Assembly: GCA_001692895.1 (NCBI GenBank)
Contig: KV748206.1
Location: forward strand, 132,434 to 196,433
Direction of reading: 5' to 3'
Length of the DNA stretch: 64,000 nucleotides
DNA from: Cenococcum geophilum 1.58
Lineage: Eukaryota > Ascomycota > Dothideomycetes > Gloniales > Gloniaceae
Each line of letters begins with the position of its first letter. The first letter of the stretch is position 1. Of this stretch, positions 23,335 through 33,048 are shown piece after piece. A program made the translations under genes and the position numbers. The notes under the pieces were generated by a model, which did no database searches, was not told the origin of the DNA, and was given only the letters and a program-made list of their open reading frames with translations.

Positions 23335-24189
23335 TAATTAAGGGCTAATTTATTATTACTATAGCCAGTTTCCAATTTAGCTACTAAATAGCTAGCTAAT
23401 AAGTCCGTAAACTATTCCTCTATTAAATTCTGGCTAGAAATAATTATTATTAGAGTAATATAATTGCTAATTAAGTGTATAGTTTCTACTAAAGTTATAA
23501 GCTCTTAACTATTTAAATAAGGAATAAATACCTCTCGTCCTTTCTTCGTCTAAACTAATTAATTCTTTATAATACTAAGACGTACGCCGCACTTATTAAA
23601 ATTCTAAAAATTAGCTGGTATAATTCTATATTCTTAGTAATAGACTAAGAAGTTATTAAACTATCCTTTAATATAGGTAGGCTCCTATACCTTTTTCTAG
23701 GCAGTCTCTATAGGCTTAGCCTTTATATATTTATATAAGGACTTATCTAAATAATGTTATAGCTAGTGTATTCTAACCTATAGAGGAAGTTCGTTATTGT
23801 TATATAGGGTAGTATAATTTTAGGCTAAAATTAAATTAGCTATATCGCGTACTATCTCCTTTTAAATTCTAAATCTAATACTATCTATATAGTTAAGAAA
23901 TTGCTTTAAGGCAAGCTCCTCTACATTATCTAAGCGCCTATTAGGTGCACGACGCGTAGACCTACTATTATAACCTTAATAGGCCCTCTAAAGCTTATTA
24001 TAGTCGTATTTCCAATTATCTAAAACCTACTTTAAATTAGGCTTGTATGGTAGGGCCTTAAGCTCCTTTACAATTTCTATAATCCTCTAAGCTTTAATAG
24101 TATATGCATTAACCTTCTGTTTCGTTATTTTGGGTACATAGGAAGGTTATGGCCGTAAAAATACGTGTAGGATTGTATATATAGGATTA

Positions 24190-24278
24190 ATTTTGTATTG
24201 AGGGTGTTTTTGTGTTGAGGGTGTAGGCCCCCACTAGGTGGGGGCTCGCAGCATTCGAAGAACCCGACGGGGCCCAAG
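24190..24278 (-). repeat. Fot1/pogo element right terminal inverted repeat
   Basis: An 89-bp arm, the reverse complement of 18088-18177 with the same internal hairpin. It is followed by TA and then the continuation of the interrupted host gene. Confidence 0.92.
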
Positions 24279-24661
24279 TAGAGGTTATGGAGAGGAATGG
24301 GATGGCTAGCTTTACTTGCGACAACGATGCCTTCCTAGAAAGGGACAAGGAAGCCGATAGACGATAGGATCATAAAGGTATCACGGAGGTCCGATCGTGG
24401 CTGCTTGACATCGACTATTGCAGGCCCATGTCCATGGACGAGAGTGGGTGGACCAGGCTGTGGCTACTTTTTACAGAAATGGCCCGCATATATCCTCACC
24501 TAACTTCCTCGCAGGACTACAGAACTTGGGCGAATTTTCGGCTCCGATATGTCCACATGAGTGAATCGGTCCTATGTTCCAGTCAAATTGACGTCGTTCT
24601 GGCACAATTGTTTGTCAGGAATTTGGAAAGCCCTCTAAAGGGCATGAAGCTTAAATGGTGA

Positions 24662-24830
24662 CGTGCTGTGATTTATATTAATACACTTCTGGTATTGATG
24701 TCAAGATGCCTTTCCATATTGCCTTGAAAGTACCGCAGTACTATTGGCCCCACTTATTCTAACGAGAAACAAGTATCTTTTTCAGCGCCTCACACTCACC
24801 CATCTATCGGAGCTCAGCCCAGTATCATCC
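24662..24830. terminator. short convergent 3' region
   Basis: 170 bp between the end of the DUF3669-type remnant and the stop of the HSM3-like gene on the opposite strand. It presumably holds both 3' ends. No distinct hairpin was seen. Confidence 0.25.
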
Positions 24831-26828
24831 TCACATCTCTAGCGTTCCAACTCTGGCTCCTACATTTCCTCCGACACCCCAGGGTCCTTCCGCAATCCTT
24901 CGTCTAATAATTGTATCCACTTCCCGCTTTGGTGGATCCAAATCCTTCACCTTCTCACCAAGCACCCGCAACACGTCGAACTTCGCCATCGCCACCTGGT
25001 ACGCCGCACTCTCCGCATCACCTCGCCCACCCACAAGCCCAGAAAACGTTGTTGCGGGCTTGAGTAGGTATGGGAGTACGCCACCACTGATGGCAGGGTC
25101 CAAAATCACTTCCACGCCAGACGTCGGGAAGTTGTCAAGTTGAGCGAGGATGGGATCGGAGGCGGCTTCGTCGGGAGAAGATATCGGAGTCCAGTTCGCC
25201 GTGATGATGGCGCGGAGCAAAACTAATGCAGCGAGCGCATTGTCTTTCATTGCGACGGTGTCAGCGTGGCGGACTAGGTCAGAGAAAGCGGATGGGTATT
25301 TTGTGAGGTAGAGGGAGAGCAGGAGGCGGGCGTATGAGCGCTCGGACGATTGGCGAGTCAGGGCGGGTTGGACTGTCAGCGGTGTGGAAGAAGTGTCTAC
25401 GGGTGGGTAAGTGATTTCAGGCTGGCGAAATTATTAGCTCTGCGAGATTGGCGGAGATCAGTAAATTGACTTACTTCTATTGGACCGTGGAAGACCGTTG
25501 CGAGAGTTTTCAGGGCGTCTGGGTTAGTCATTTTGATGGGAATGGAGAGCATAGGACATTCATCCCATGCGAGCCCAGTGGATATCTTCGGGACGAGACT
25601 GGTACGTGGAACCGAGGCTAGGATGTGGAGATCTTCCGGCTTGCAGTTACCTATCGTGTAATTCAATCTAGCTTGGGTGATCTTCATATCTCGGCTACTT
25701 TCGTAGTTCTCTGGATATGTGGATGCGTAGATAGAGACGTAGTTTGAAGCGGGACCACGGAGGAAGGTTTGCTCTATCGAATTATTATCGAGCACGACAA
25801 GATTGATCATTTGAGTATGTAGGCCTTGCTCTTTGAGGAACTCCAATGACAAGCTAGAATCACTGCTTCTGCTATATTGTCAGAATCCGTGTGCAGTCGC
25901 GGACACAGTTGACTTACGTTTGGGTAGCAACTGTTTTCACAGTTGCGATTAAGTCCGTAAAGAAGTTGATGAGACTAATGTGCATTAATATATCATTTCT
26001 GTGATCTGCCATTTTCATAGTAGCAAAGTGTAGAAGCCCCTCTCTATCATTGAGCCCGGCCTTCTTTTCTACATCAGGGTGGTGGCTCTTCGTGATGGTA
26101 TCCCAGTCCAGAGCTCCGACTCTGGGAAGCCATTCCATTATTCTTGCCTGGGCTATAGTCTTGTCCCTCTTGCTAGGCGCCACCTCTTCGCCAAGAGGCT
26201 GCGCACGGAGGCTGCAGAAAACGAAGAATAAGCTGTAGACATCTTTGTCCTCAAACAACCGCTTCCACATCGGGCCTCTGCCATACGTACTTTCACCCTT
26301 CGGGCTTAGTCCGCCAGGCAAGTTCCTTGAAACTTTCAAGAGTTCTAACAATAGATTTCCCGCTTTGCTAGCAATTCCCGTATCATCTGTACATAGCCAT
26401 AATCGGACAAGCGCGCGAACAACATCAGGTTTGCTAGCGAGATTTTCTGCGTCATTGCCACTTGCCGCAGCTTTTCCCAGGAATGAAAGGACCAGATAAT
26501 GGAATGGCTTTACGGAGAGCTCAAGTCCAATGCAGAAGTCAAGTTCTTTGACCTGGTCAAAGCTGTAAGGTGCTGTAAGCTTAGGGATGAAGTGGTTAAG
26601 TGGAGATGGATCCTGCTGTAGTTTGGGAAGCAGTTGAGTGAGCTGGAAGAAGAGAGGTTGGGTTTGCCGCCAGACGCCATTCACAAACTCAGGAGTAGTT
26701 GTGTAGAGCTCGCATCGCTCTAGCAATTTCACGTCCAGCGGGGTGGCGGGATCTTCGTCTACTTTCTGGAGATGGGCTTGGAGCTCTGTAAGCACAGCTG
26801 GCGGGGGGTTTGAGGAATTGTTTGACAT
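24831..26828 (-). CDS. HSM3-like protein (26S proteasome base assembly chaperone/PSMD5 family)
   Basis: Predicted exons on the minus strand are 26828-25918, 25871-25475 and 25421-24831, encoding 632 residues. Introns of 46 and 53 bp have GTAAGT donors, and the frame holds through split codons. The ATG at 26828 is the first in frame. The protein is all-helical looking, with leucine-rich repeats of the armadillo/HEAT type. Segments such as GLELSVKPFHYLVLSFLG, GPMWKRLFEDKDVYSLFF and KTIAQARIMEWLPRVGALDW fit my recollection of fungal proteins annotated as HSM3 N-terminal domain. In yeast Hsm3 escorts Rpt1 during proteasome base assembly and was first named for mismatch repair. The assignment rests on motif memory and length is somewhat above yeast Hsm3, so alternatives remain. 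Confidence 0.6.
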
Positions 26829-27510
26829 GTCTGAGAGTTTCCTAGAAGACAAATCTGGCTCAGCGTGAATAATCCGAGAGATATTGGAAGAAGGATGCTG
26901 AATTTAGAGCGCAAAGTAGCTGAGCGAAGAATCAAAGGAGAAAGTGCTGAGTGGCGAGTTTGAACTAGCTTGGAAGGCTAACAGAAAGTTCTGGCTTTCT
27001 GAGTATAAGAGCAGTAAAGCAAATCAAAACTTGTGTATAACTTAACCACAATAAATAAAGATTCTCCAGCATGAATGAAATATGATTCTCACTAACCTCC
27101 AGCCAAGAGAGCTCTATGAAGATTGCTTTGGATTTGATAGGAAGATTTGTTGGCTTGGTCACTGCTAAGAAGCTTCTAGCATTTCTGGTCACTCTAAGAG
27201 GGAGATTTGTTCACGAGAAAATCTTATATAGTTGGTTTATAGCGATATGTAAACAGCAGGCAGCTGCGGTGTCGTTGGTGATGACGGAGCCCTCGGAGGT
27301 GGGCGCCGAAGGTTTGGCGCCCCACCACTGAATTTGGCCCGCCCAAGCTTCCTCCAAAATTTCTCACCGTAATTCGACGTCAAGCAAAAATCTCCTCTTC
27401 CTCCCTTCCTCGTCCCTGATCATGCTCCTGTCACCCTCAAAAGTAGTTTCCTTCTTATACATTTTCTTACACCGGTAGCAGAGCGCAGGCCCGCTCGTAG
27501 CTCCTTCGCA
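26829..27510. promoter_or_regulatory. bidirectional promoter region, HSM3-like / RPC31
   Basis: A 682-bp gap between two divergently transcribed housekeeping genes. It contains a GGCGCC-rich patch (27301-27322) and CT-rich sequence just before the RPC31 start. No other gene is supported. Confidence 0.5.
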
Positions 27511-28556
27511 ATGTCACGAGGCGGGCGCGGCGGAGGTCGAGGCGGCGGGGGATTTGGGCGTGGAAAGATGGGCGGAGTTGATTTGCCCTGGGAGTACGAC
27601 CCTGAGCTGGAGATAAAGACCAAGCCGACGGAGCTGTTTCCTGTAAGTTCCTTTTGCGCTTCAGAGATACCGGGCAGCAATCATCGTCATCCACTCATTT
27701 CTTTCACCGCGCGCAATTTCGGCTTGAGGAGTTTCACCAAGGTGGAATATTCTTGAGAAGAAATGTCGAATGCGCGATACACCCCTCGTTCAACGCTGCC
27801 AGCGAGCGAATCGAGACTGTCAGCACCATGGCAGAGCACCAGAAGCCCAACCCATTTCCGAGATTCTATGGACTAAGAAATAGACAGCCTATTCCACCAC
27901 CCATAGCCCCTCCTGGACGTCGCAGCGAGAAAGCGCAAATCACGCGCTATCGCGCCCTGAGGGACCGCATCCACGAAGGGCCCTTATACACAATCCTCGG
28001 CGATACAGTGCGCGTCGGAAAGTCAGGACCACCACCTGCAGCATTATTCGACCCATTCCTAGGCATGCCTACATACACACAAAAGTACATGAAGCAGCGG
28101 AGGAAAATACCGCGGCTTGATACGCGACCATATGGTGAGTAGGATGGAAGTAATACGATTTAACTTGGAACACGTTTAACTCACAACACGCAAGTTATGA
28201 GATTCTTCCCCGAAGAGCTTTGGTCAATTCTCGATCCCACACACGCTACTACCAACGGCAACACCCCGCCCAAAAAGAAGCCAAAACTTCTCCAGATCTC
28301 CAAATCCACAACGATGAGCAGACTTGAACGTATGGAACAGGAAGAAGCGAGGAAGCAAAATGATGAAGACGAGGAGGACGAAGAGAACGAAAAAGAGTTA
28401 CAGGACGACGATGGACTCCCGCAAGAGTTACAAGACAACGATTACGAGGATGATGAGGAAGATGACGATGACTATAATGCAGAGAACTACTTCGATAACG
28501 GGGAGAAGGATTATGATGACGGTGGTGGTAATGATGGATATTATGACGGAGACTGA
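27511..28556 (+). CDS. RPC31: RNA polymerase III subunit RPC31/RPC7
   Basis: Predicted exons are 27511-27642, 27888-28134 and 28195-28556, encoding 246 residues. The first intron is long (245 bp) and ends GACTAAG...ACAG; the second is 60 bp. The N terminus is Gly/Arg rich (residues 2-21) and leads into LPWEYDPELEI. Splicing joins PTELFP to PIPPPIAPP and then RALRDRIHEGPLYTILGD, followed by FDPFLGMPTYTQKY and PRLDTRPY joined to VMRFFPEELWSILDP. These are the diagnostic blocks of RPC31/RPC7, part of the Pol III-specific C82/C34/C31 heterotrimer that acts in initiation of tRNA and 5S transcription. The C-terminal 90 residues are strongly acidic (Asp/Glu), as in the yeast subunit. The last stop lies 7 bp from the stop of the convergent Fic gene. 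Confidence 0.88.
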
Positions 28557-28563
28557 AACATCC

Positions 28564-29643
28564 TCAATCCGTTCCAAGAAAAGTTCGGAGCATATCGAGC
28601 TGCGTTGATAGAGCAAGTTCGCAGAGCTCTTCTGGGTTGTGGTCTTGAGCATCCGACATCATTTGAAGGTAATTTTGTCTTTCCAGATCCTGGAACACAA
28701 CTGGTAGGAGATTATTTCGGATTAGGTGATCTGCCAAAATGCAGCGCCCAACTCTTCCATTTCCATCCAGAAAAGGATGAATATGAGTAAAATGGACCAT
28801 GATATGTATAGCTGCGAGTAAAGGGTGTAATTTCTTCGATTTAATGGATTCATTTCTCCATTCAAAGAACCGGCCCATTAATGCTGGTACTTCTGCGGGG
28901 TAGGGAAAAATCCGAAGGTTATTACTCCTAACGCGGATCGGTAAATTTCGGTATTCCCCAATCTTTGTCCGCTTTCCCCAAGCCATCCTTTCTATCATGT
29001 CTTGCGACGTGGTATCAATAAGAACTCCTCTTGCGAGTTCTTTAACATATGTCTCATTCAGACCCTTGGTGTCAGAAGGCGCAAGAGCTGCTTCCACTAG
29101 TTTTTTGCAAACTAGTATGTGATTTCGAAGCTCGATTGTTTCGTTTGCATCTTCGGTGGGCAGCAGAGTCGAGGCTAAAGGAAGAGAGAGATTTAGCACA
29201 TCTCCAAGGGACGACATTGTGTGCTCAAGCAAACCATCGACATATTTCGCCAATTTGACGCTTATGGTGTTTGCCTGCGCAATGCTCAGATTGTTTCCTT
29301 CTATTCCCACGCTTTGGTGTGCGTATTTGTTTATAAGAGCCGTCGTGAATACACGCTTCTTGTTGTTGTTCTCCAGTAGTTGTTTCCACCTGTCAATTTC
29401 TTCCAACTCTTTCACCATCGTAGCCTGTATAGCGAGATATGGCCTATCATCTCCTGGCTTATGATATTCTTCCCAAACTTTTCCAGACTTGGCTAAACTC
29501 TTGTATTCCGGGCTGCCTTCTTTCAAACTCTTGAACGGTGCATAAACCTTCCTCAAGAGCTCGTCGCGTGCTCTAGTGTTATAAGCACGAAACTGAGATC
29601 TTATTGTCGCCGAATGCTTGAGGAGCTTGATAGAAACGAACAT
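28564..29643 (-). CDS. Fic/DOC domain protein (class II, self-inhibited)
   Basis: An intronless 359-codon gene with an ATG at 29643. The Fic catalytic motif HPFLDGNGRVGR is complete at residues 289-300 (His289, Asp293, Asn295, Arg297, Arg300). An inhibitory motif of the (S/T)xxxE(G/N) type, SVGIEG, lies at residues 111-116 upstream of the core, which places it in class II. The family transfers AMP, or more rarely other phosphate-containing groups, to hydroxyl side chains of target proteins, and some members also remove them. The target is not predictable. The first 31 residues are basic, free of acidic residues up to position 27 and Ser/Thr rich, with an RAY at 19-21, like a mitochondrial presequence. 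It converges on RPC31 with 7 bp between stops. Confidence 0.88.
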   Translation of the reverse strand: MFVSIKLLKHSATIRSQFRAYNTRARDELLRKVYAPFKSLKEGSPEYKSLAKSGKVWEEYHKPGDDRPYLAIQATMVKELEEIDRWKQLLENNNKKRVFTTALINKYAHQSVGIEGNNLSIAQANTISVKLAKYVDGLLEHTMSSLGDVLNLSLPLASTLLPTEDANETIELRNHILVCKKLVEAALAPSDTKGLNETYVKELARGVLIDTTSQDMIERMAWGKRTKIGEYRNLPIRVRSNNLRIFPYPAEVPALMGRFFEWRNESIKSKKLHPLLAAIHIMVHFTHIHPFLDGNGRVGRCILADHLIRNNLLPVVFQDLERQNYLQMMSDAQDHNPEELCELALSTQLDMLRTFLGTD

Positions 29644-30797
29644 TTTTTCGAATTCTTAAGCGTGATTTGCTGTGAGATGGGAATAGTTTTGTGGTTTGGT
29701 ACTCGAAACAAATGCTGTGGGAGTTTGTATATATGGCACCCAAAGTAAGAGTCATGGTAGATTTGAGTGAGAGCTATGGTAGGTTTTGAATAAGAGCTAT
29801 GGTAGGTTGGTAGGTTTGAGCAAGAGCCATGGTAGGTTTGAGTAGCCTCCTTCCATAGAATATACAAGAATCAACCACGTAGCATAGATAGTACCTTCCG
29901 CTCGTAATTCCTTTGGTCATGGTTAGCAGCTTTCTCTCTAAAAGGCTAGACTAAGATAGGATAGAATTCGAAGAACGAAGCGTTCTAAGATTAATCAGTG
30001 GGATAATCAGCCCACTCAAACACGACCCATGATTTCACACAAAACAACCCGAACACAACCTCAAACACCAAACCACCTCTCACAAACATCATCTCACGCA
30101 AAACATGAACTAAGATAGCACATAATCGATATCTGCCAGATCGATCATCATCTTATCCCGCATTAGGTTACTCTCAGCAGCTCTTCTATTTCAACTAAGA
30201 ACTATCCTATCAAGGAAAACCGCAGAACCAGGAGCTAATCAAGACGCTTATTAAATCCTAGCGCTCGCATAGCAAAGTAGTAATCTGTAATCTCCCGCGC
30301 TCCAATCCCTATCCCCCACTTGTTTCAGGGCCAGCAACAGTAGCAAACAAGAGCAAGGAAATAGCGCGGGTGAGCGAGCATTACACAAAAGACAGACAAG
30401 AGAGAAAAGGATAGCTGGTTCTCCCAAAGTTTCAGTCATTTTACCCCTTTTTGCGGATCAACCCCCAGATAGAGTTTAAAAAGGAGATGATGGCGATATA
30501 TCAGCCATATGTATGTAGGCGGGAATACCCACCGCCCGATCCGTTTAGGCCCCGCTCCCAAAATGTCGACTTGGCCGAGTCGTCAGGTCAAATAACCAAA
30601 AAAAAGCCCATAGAAGATCCCATGGGAATGCAAGATATAGAACGCCCTCTATGAGTGCTGCAAAAACCCCTTTGCCTATTGCAAACGCCAATAATGTCGC
30701 CGTGCTTGCTCCCTCAATATTTGCCATCAGTAATATTTACCTCTACCAGCCCATAACATGCCCAAGAAAGGTTTCACTCGAAAGGAAATTCATTGCT
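29644..30797. other. intergenic, about 1.15 kb
   Basis: Holds the Fic upstream region with a small tandem repeat (separate entry). An A/C-rich stretch at 30010-30110 carries repeated ACACAACC/AAACACC-like words. No supported gene. Confidence 0.45.
29753..29852 (+). repeat. degenerate tandem repeat in Fic upstream region
   Basis: About four imperfect units of 25-35 bp built on GAGCTATGGTAGGTTT (29771, 29801, 29825 and neighbours) lie 110-210 bp upstream of the Fic start codon. This may be a simple expansion or promoter repeats. Confidence 0.6.
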
Positions 30798-33048
30798 TTA
30801 CCCGATAATCCACTGGCAGTGGCATGCATTTGGTGGATCGACCCTCCGTAAAAGCCCCCGTTTACTCTCAGTAACCGTTGTGGCAGCACTCCCGGATGAC
30901 GCGGCTGCACCTCCCGCTGGTGCCGAGAGGAACTCCTGTATCGTGGGGTCGGTTTCTTGCAGGTTGATAATATTTGGGCCGTCGTTGTTGTTCGCAGGAA
31001 CTATAACGCCAGCAGGCGAAATGGTCATCTTCTGGCAGTAAGGTTGAGGAGAATTTGGCAAGCGACGCTCCTCAATTTTGACCACGCGTGGGTAGTCTGG
31101 CGGCGGATCGCGAGGGTGTAGGTAGGAAGGTGTTGTATAACTTGACAGTGGATTATTTGGGGTATATGACGGCACAGTTGGGAAATGGGCCGTAGGAGGA
31201 GCAGAAGTAACAGACTCTTCTTGGGAGGATGGAGGAGGTTTGGTTTCCGGATTTGAGGTTGGGGCTGAAGAACTGGAAGTTGTGGGTGGGCAGGACGTGG
31301 GAGGCGGAGGTGGTGGTGGTGTGTTGTTGTTAGAAGAATTGTGTTGGACATAGATGTAGCCTTCGATGAGCGTCTGATTCCAGTAACAGAACCATGGAGA
31401 GTCTCCAGGTTTAACTTCGAAGCGATGACGGAAATCATCAAGATTCATTGGCGGCTTGTTGTTGGCATGTTTCTTTCGTAGCTTCGCGCTAGCGGCAAAA
31501 TTCTCGAGCACAACAAGTTTGTTATACATGCCTTGGAAGTGGAAAGCTGGACCAAGACGGAAGTAGTCTTGATCAACGACGAGACTGAGGTTCTGCATAT
31601 TGATTGACGGTGGCTGGACACCATACTGAATTCCGCTGGGAGGGGGGTTCAGGGACGCAATATATCCTCCGCCGCCAGGAGATAGACCAATGCTAAGTTG
31701 TATGGGTGGGCCATTCATGCCACTCATGTCGCAAGACCAAGCGCCGAGTTGGTCGGACACAGTGAGGCAATTCGGGCTTGATTCCTGGGGAATGCCGATG
31801 GGTAATACAAAGGTGCCTGTAGGCAAAGGAGCGAGGCTAGAGGGTGTGGGGATAGGTGAGGCACCAAACATTGATGAGGTAGTGGGTTCACTTTACTTTG
31901 TGTCAGTGAGGCCGGGGTCGTAGTAGCGAGTGTACTTACGCATCTCCTTTATGCTGCTTCATATTTTTTCTCGCGACCCAAGACCCAAGGGCAACACCAA
32001 ATAACAGTACAAGGCTCATTAAGAGGAAGGCCCATAATACTTTTTTCTTTCTTAATTCCTTCCAAGACCTGGCTTTCTGAGACTTCTCGGTTGGGATTGA
32101 TTGTCCTCCGCTGTTTATTTCCGACATTGGGAGCATCTGAACTTCACTGGCTCCTTGTCGGTCTGGATGGTTCCCTAACGCGGGTAGCGTATCCTGTGAA
32201 TTATTAACACCTGGTGCGGCTGTCTCGATTGGTGTCGAGGTAGCTTCTGCCACTAGCGATGCTTTCGTTGGGCCTTCTTCTGGGTACTTGGAGTATGGAG
32301 GGAGTTGTTCTGTATGACCATCAGGCCCAATGATGTCTTGCTCTTCACCGTCCGGTCCTATCTGTCTGTGGTACCCGGTATTGAGGCCTGGGAAACCAAC
32401 AGGGATTGCAGGTGGCGCTGGTGTTATCTCGTTCTCCTCCGGATTTTCTACCACATTCTGTGAGTACATGCTGTATGGGTGAGTTGGACGCCGGCCCGAG
32501 TGTGAGCGATGTGGCTGACGTATGGTTGAGGATGTCGTCACACTTGAAGATCGATTCACAGTGGTGTTTTGTGGATACATGCCGTATGGATGGCTTGGCC
32601 CGGCTGGAAACGGGCTCTCCGACCGTGCCATTGTTGCGAAAGACGCGGTGGAGCTGATTGAGGTACGGTGTAATAGAGGCGTGGCATGTGAGTTGGTTGC
32701 TCGCGCATGGGTGCTGATGTTGCGACCGGGTACCGGAGCGTTGGGACCATCGTGAAGGGTTGAGAATGAGTCTCGCGCAGGGCCTTTAGCGGTGCTGTTT
32801 CGCGATGCCATCCTTCGCAGGTTCGCGTCTGATGCAGGTGTCGTAGAAAAAGAGCGTCGTGATGTTGTGTGATTCGATCCCTGATCGTCTCGTTGATTAC
32901 TCGACTGGTCGAATGCGGGTCTAAATCCGTCCACTACGCCAAGTTCGAAATCCAGGTCGGAGGGATCCACGGCATATTCGTCGTCGAAGACATTGGGGTT
33001 GGTGGATTGGCGTGGACTTCGCTCATTGTCGTTCTCGCGTCGCTCCAT
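30798..33048 (-). CDS. single-pass membrane protein (DUF7820-like)
   Basis: Predicted exons on the minus strand are 33048-31940 and 31890-30798, encoding 733 residues. The 49-bp intron (GTAAGT to AAAG) splits an Ala codon. Residues 1-340 are polar and Ser/Pro/Asn rich, probably cytoplasmic and disordered. A basic stop-transfer-like run (KELRKKK) precedes one hydrophobic helix at about 345-366 (LWAFLLMSLVLLFGVALGSWVA). The following part contains a compact conserved-looking domain (CLTVSDQLGAWSCDMSG to SPWFCYWNQTLIEGYIYV) with paired Cys/Trp residues. A Pro/Ser-rich tail of about 170 residues closes it. The topology and this domain match a family common in Pezizomycotina that I recall as DUF7820. 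Its role is unknown, and cell-surface or wall sensing is only a guess from topology. Confidence 0.75.

Larger units (their letters stand above)
18088..24278 (-). mobile_element. Fot1/pogo-type DNA transposon, RIP-degraded, with nested LINE
   Basis: Long near-identical inverted repeats (18088-18177 and 24190-24278) start CTCGGGCCCC and CTTGGGCCCC and are flanked by TA on both sides (18086-18087, 24279-24280). The minus strand codes for a decayed CENP-B/pogo-family transposase. It shows an HTH start near 24100 (ELKALPYKPNL), ALKQFLNYIDSI and RDIANLILA near 23840, NKCGVR near 23590, and a stretch KLALNYIHYF that is cut at 23348. After the LINE it resumes at 19510 and gives RNRLLLINGYSS, followed by KFIRIKFLAAI near 19250. 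Stops are frequent. Without the LINE the element is about 2.37 kb. Confidence 0.88.
17561..24661 (+). pseudogene. DUF3669-type host gene, broken and interrupted by a Fot1/pogo element
   Basis: Remains lie at 17561-18087 and 24281-24661. In order they read APPEYFVPF near 17575, WDERLP then QQHHVVWAYLLVQRIL near 17640-17720, RFCPEALKEEIRASDSNR near 17740, LRFFSLKNTPLWL near 17840, AEALAMMHWE near 17930, and across the empty site ARGSFTRL to EVMERNG. Then come WLLDIDYCRP near 24400 and a C-terminal FRLRYVHMSESVL. This order matches fungal proteins with the DUF3669 domain. Two frame changes (near 17820 and 17917) and an in-frame TAG at 24366-24368 break it even without the 6.2-kb insertion. The C-terminal frame continues exactly across the TA target site, so this is one gene. 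Confidence 0.7.

Noticed and set aside
18088-24278. Helitron, KDZ or giant mobile element for the 6.2-kb inverted-repeat unit
   Set aside because: TA target duplication and a pogo-type transposase readable on the minus strand explain it, with the extra length due to a nested LINE.
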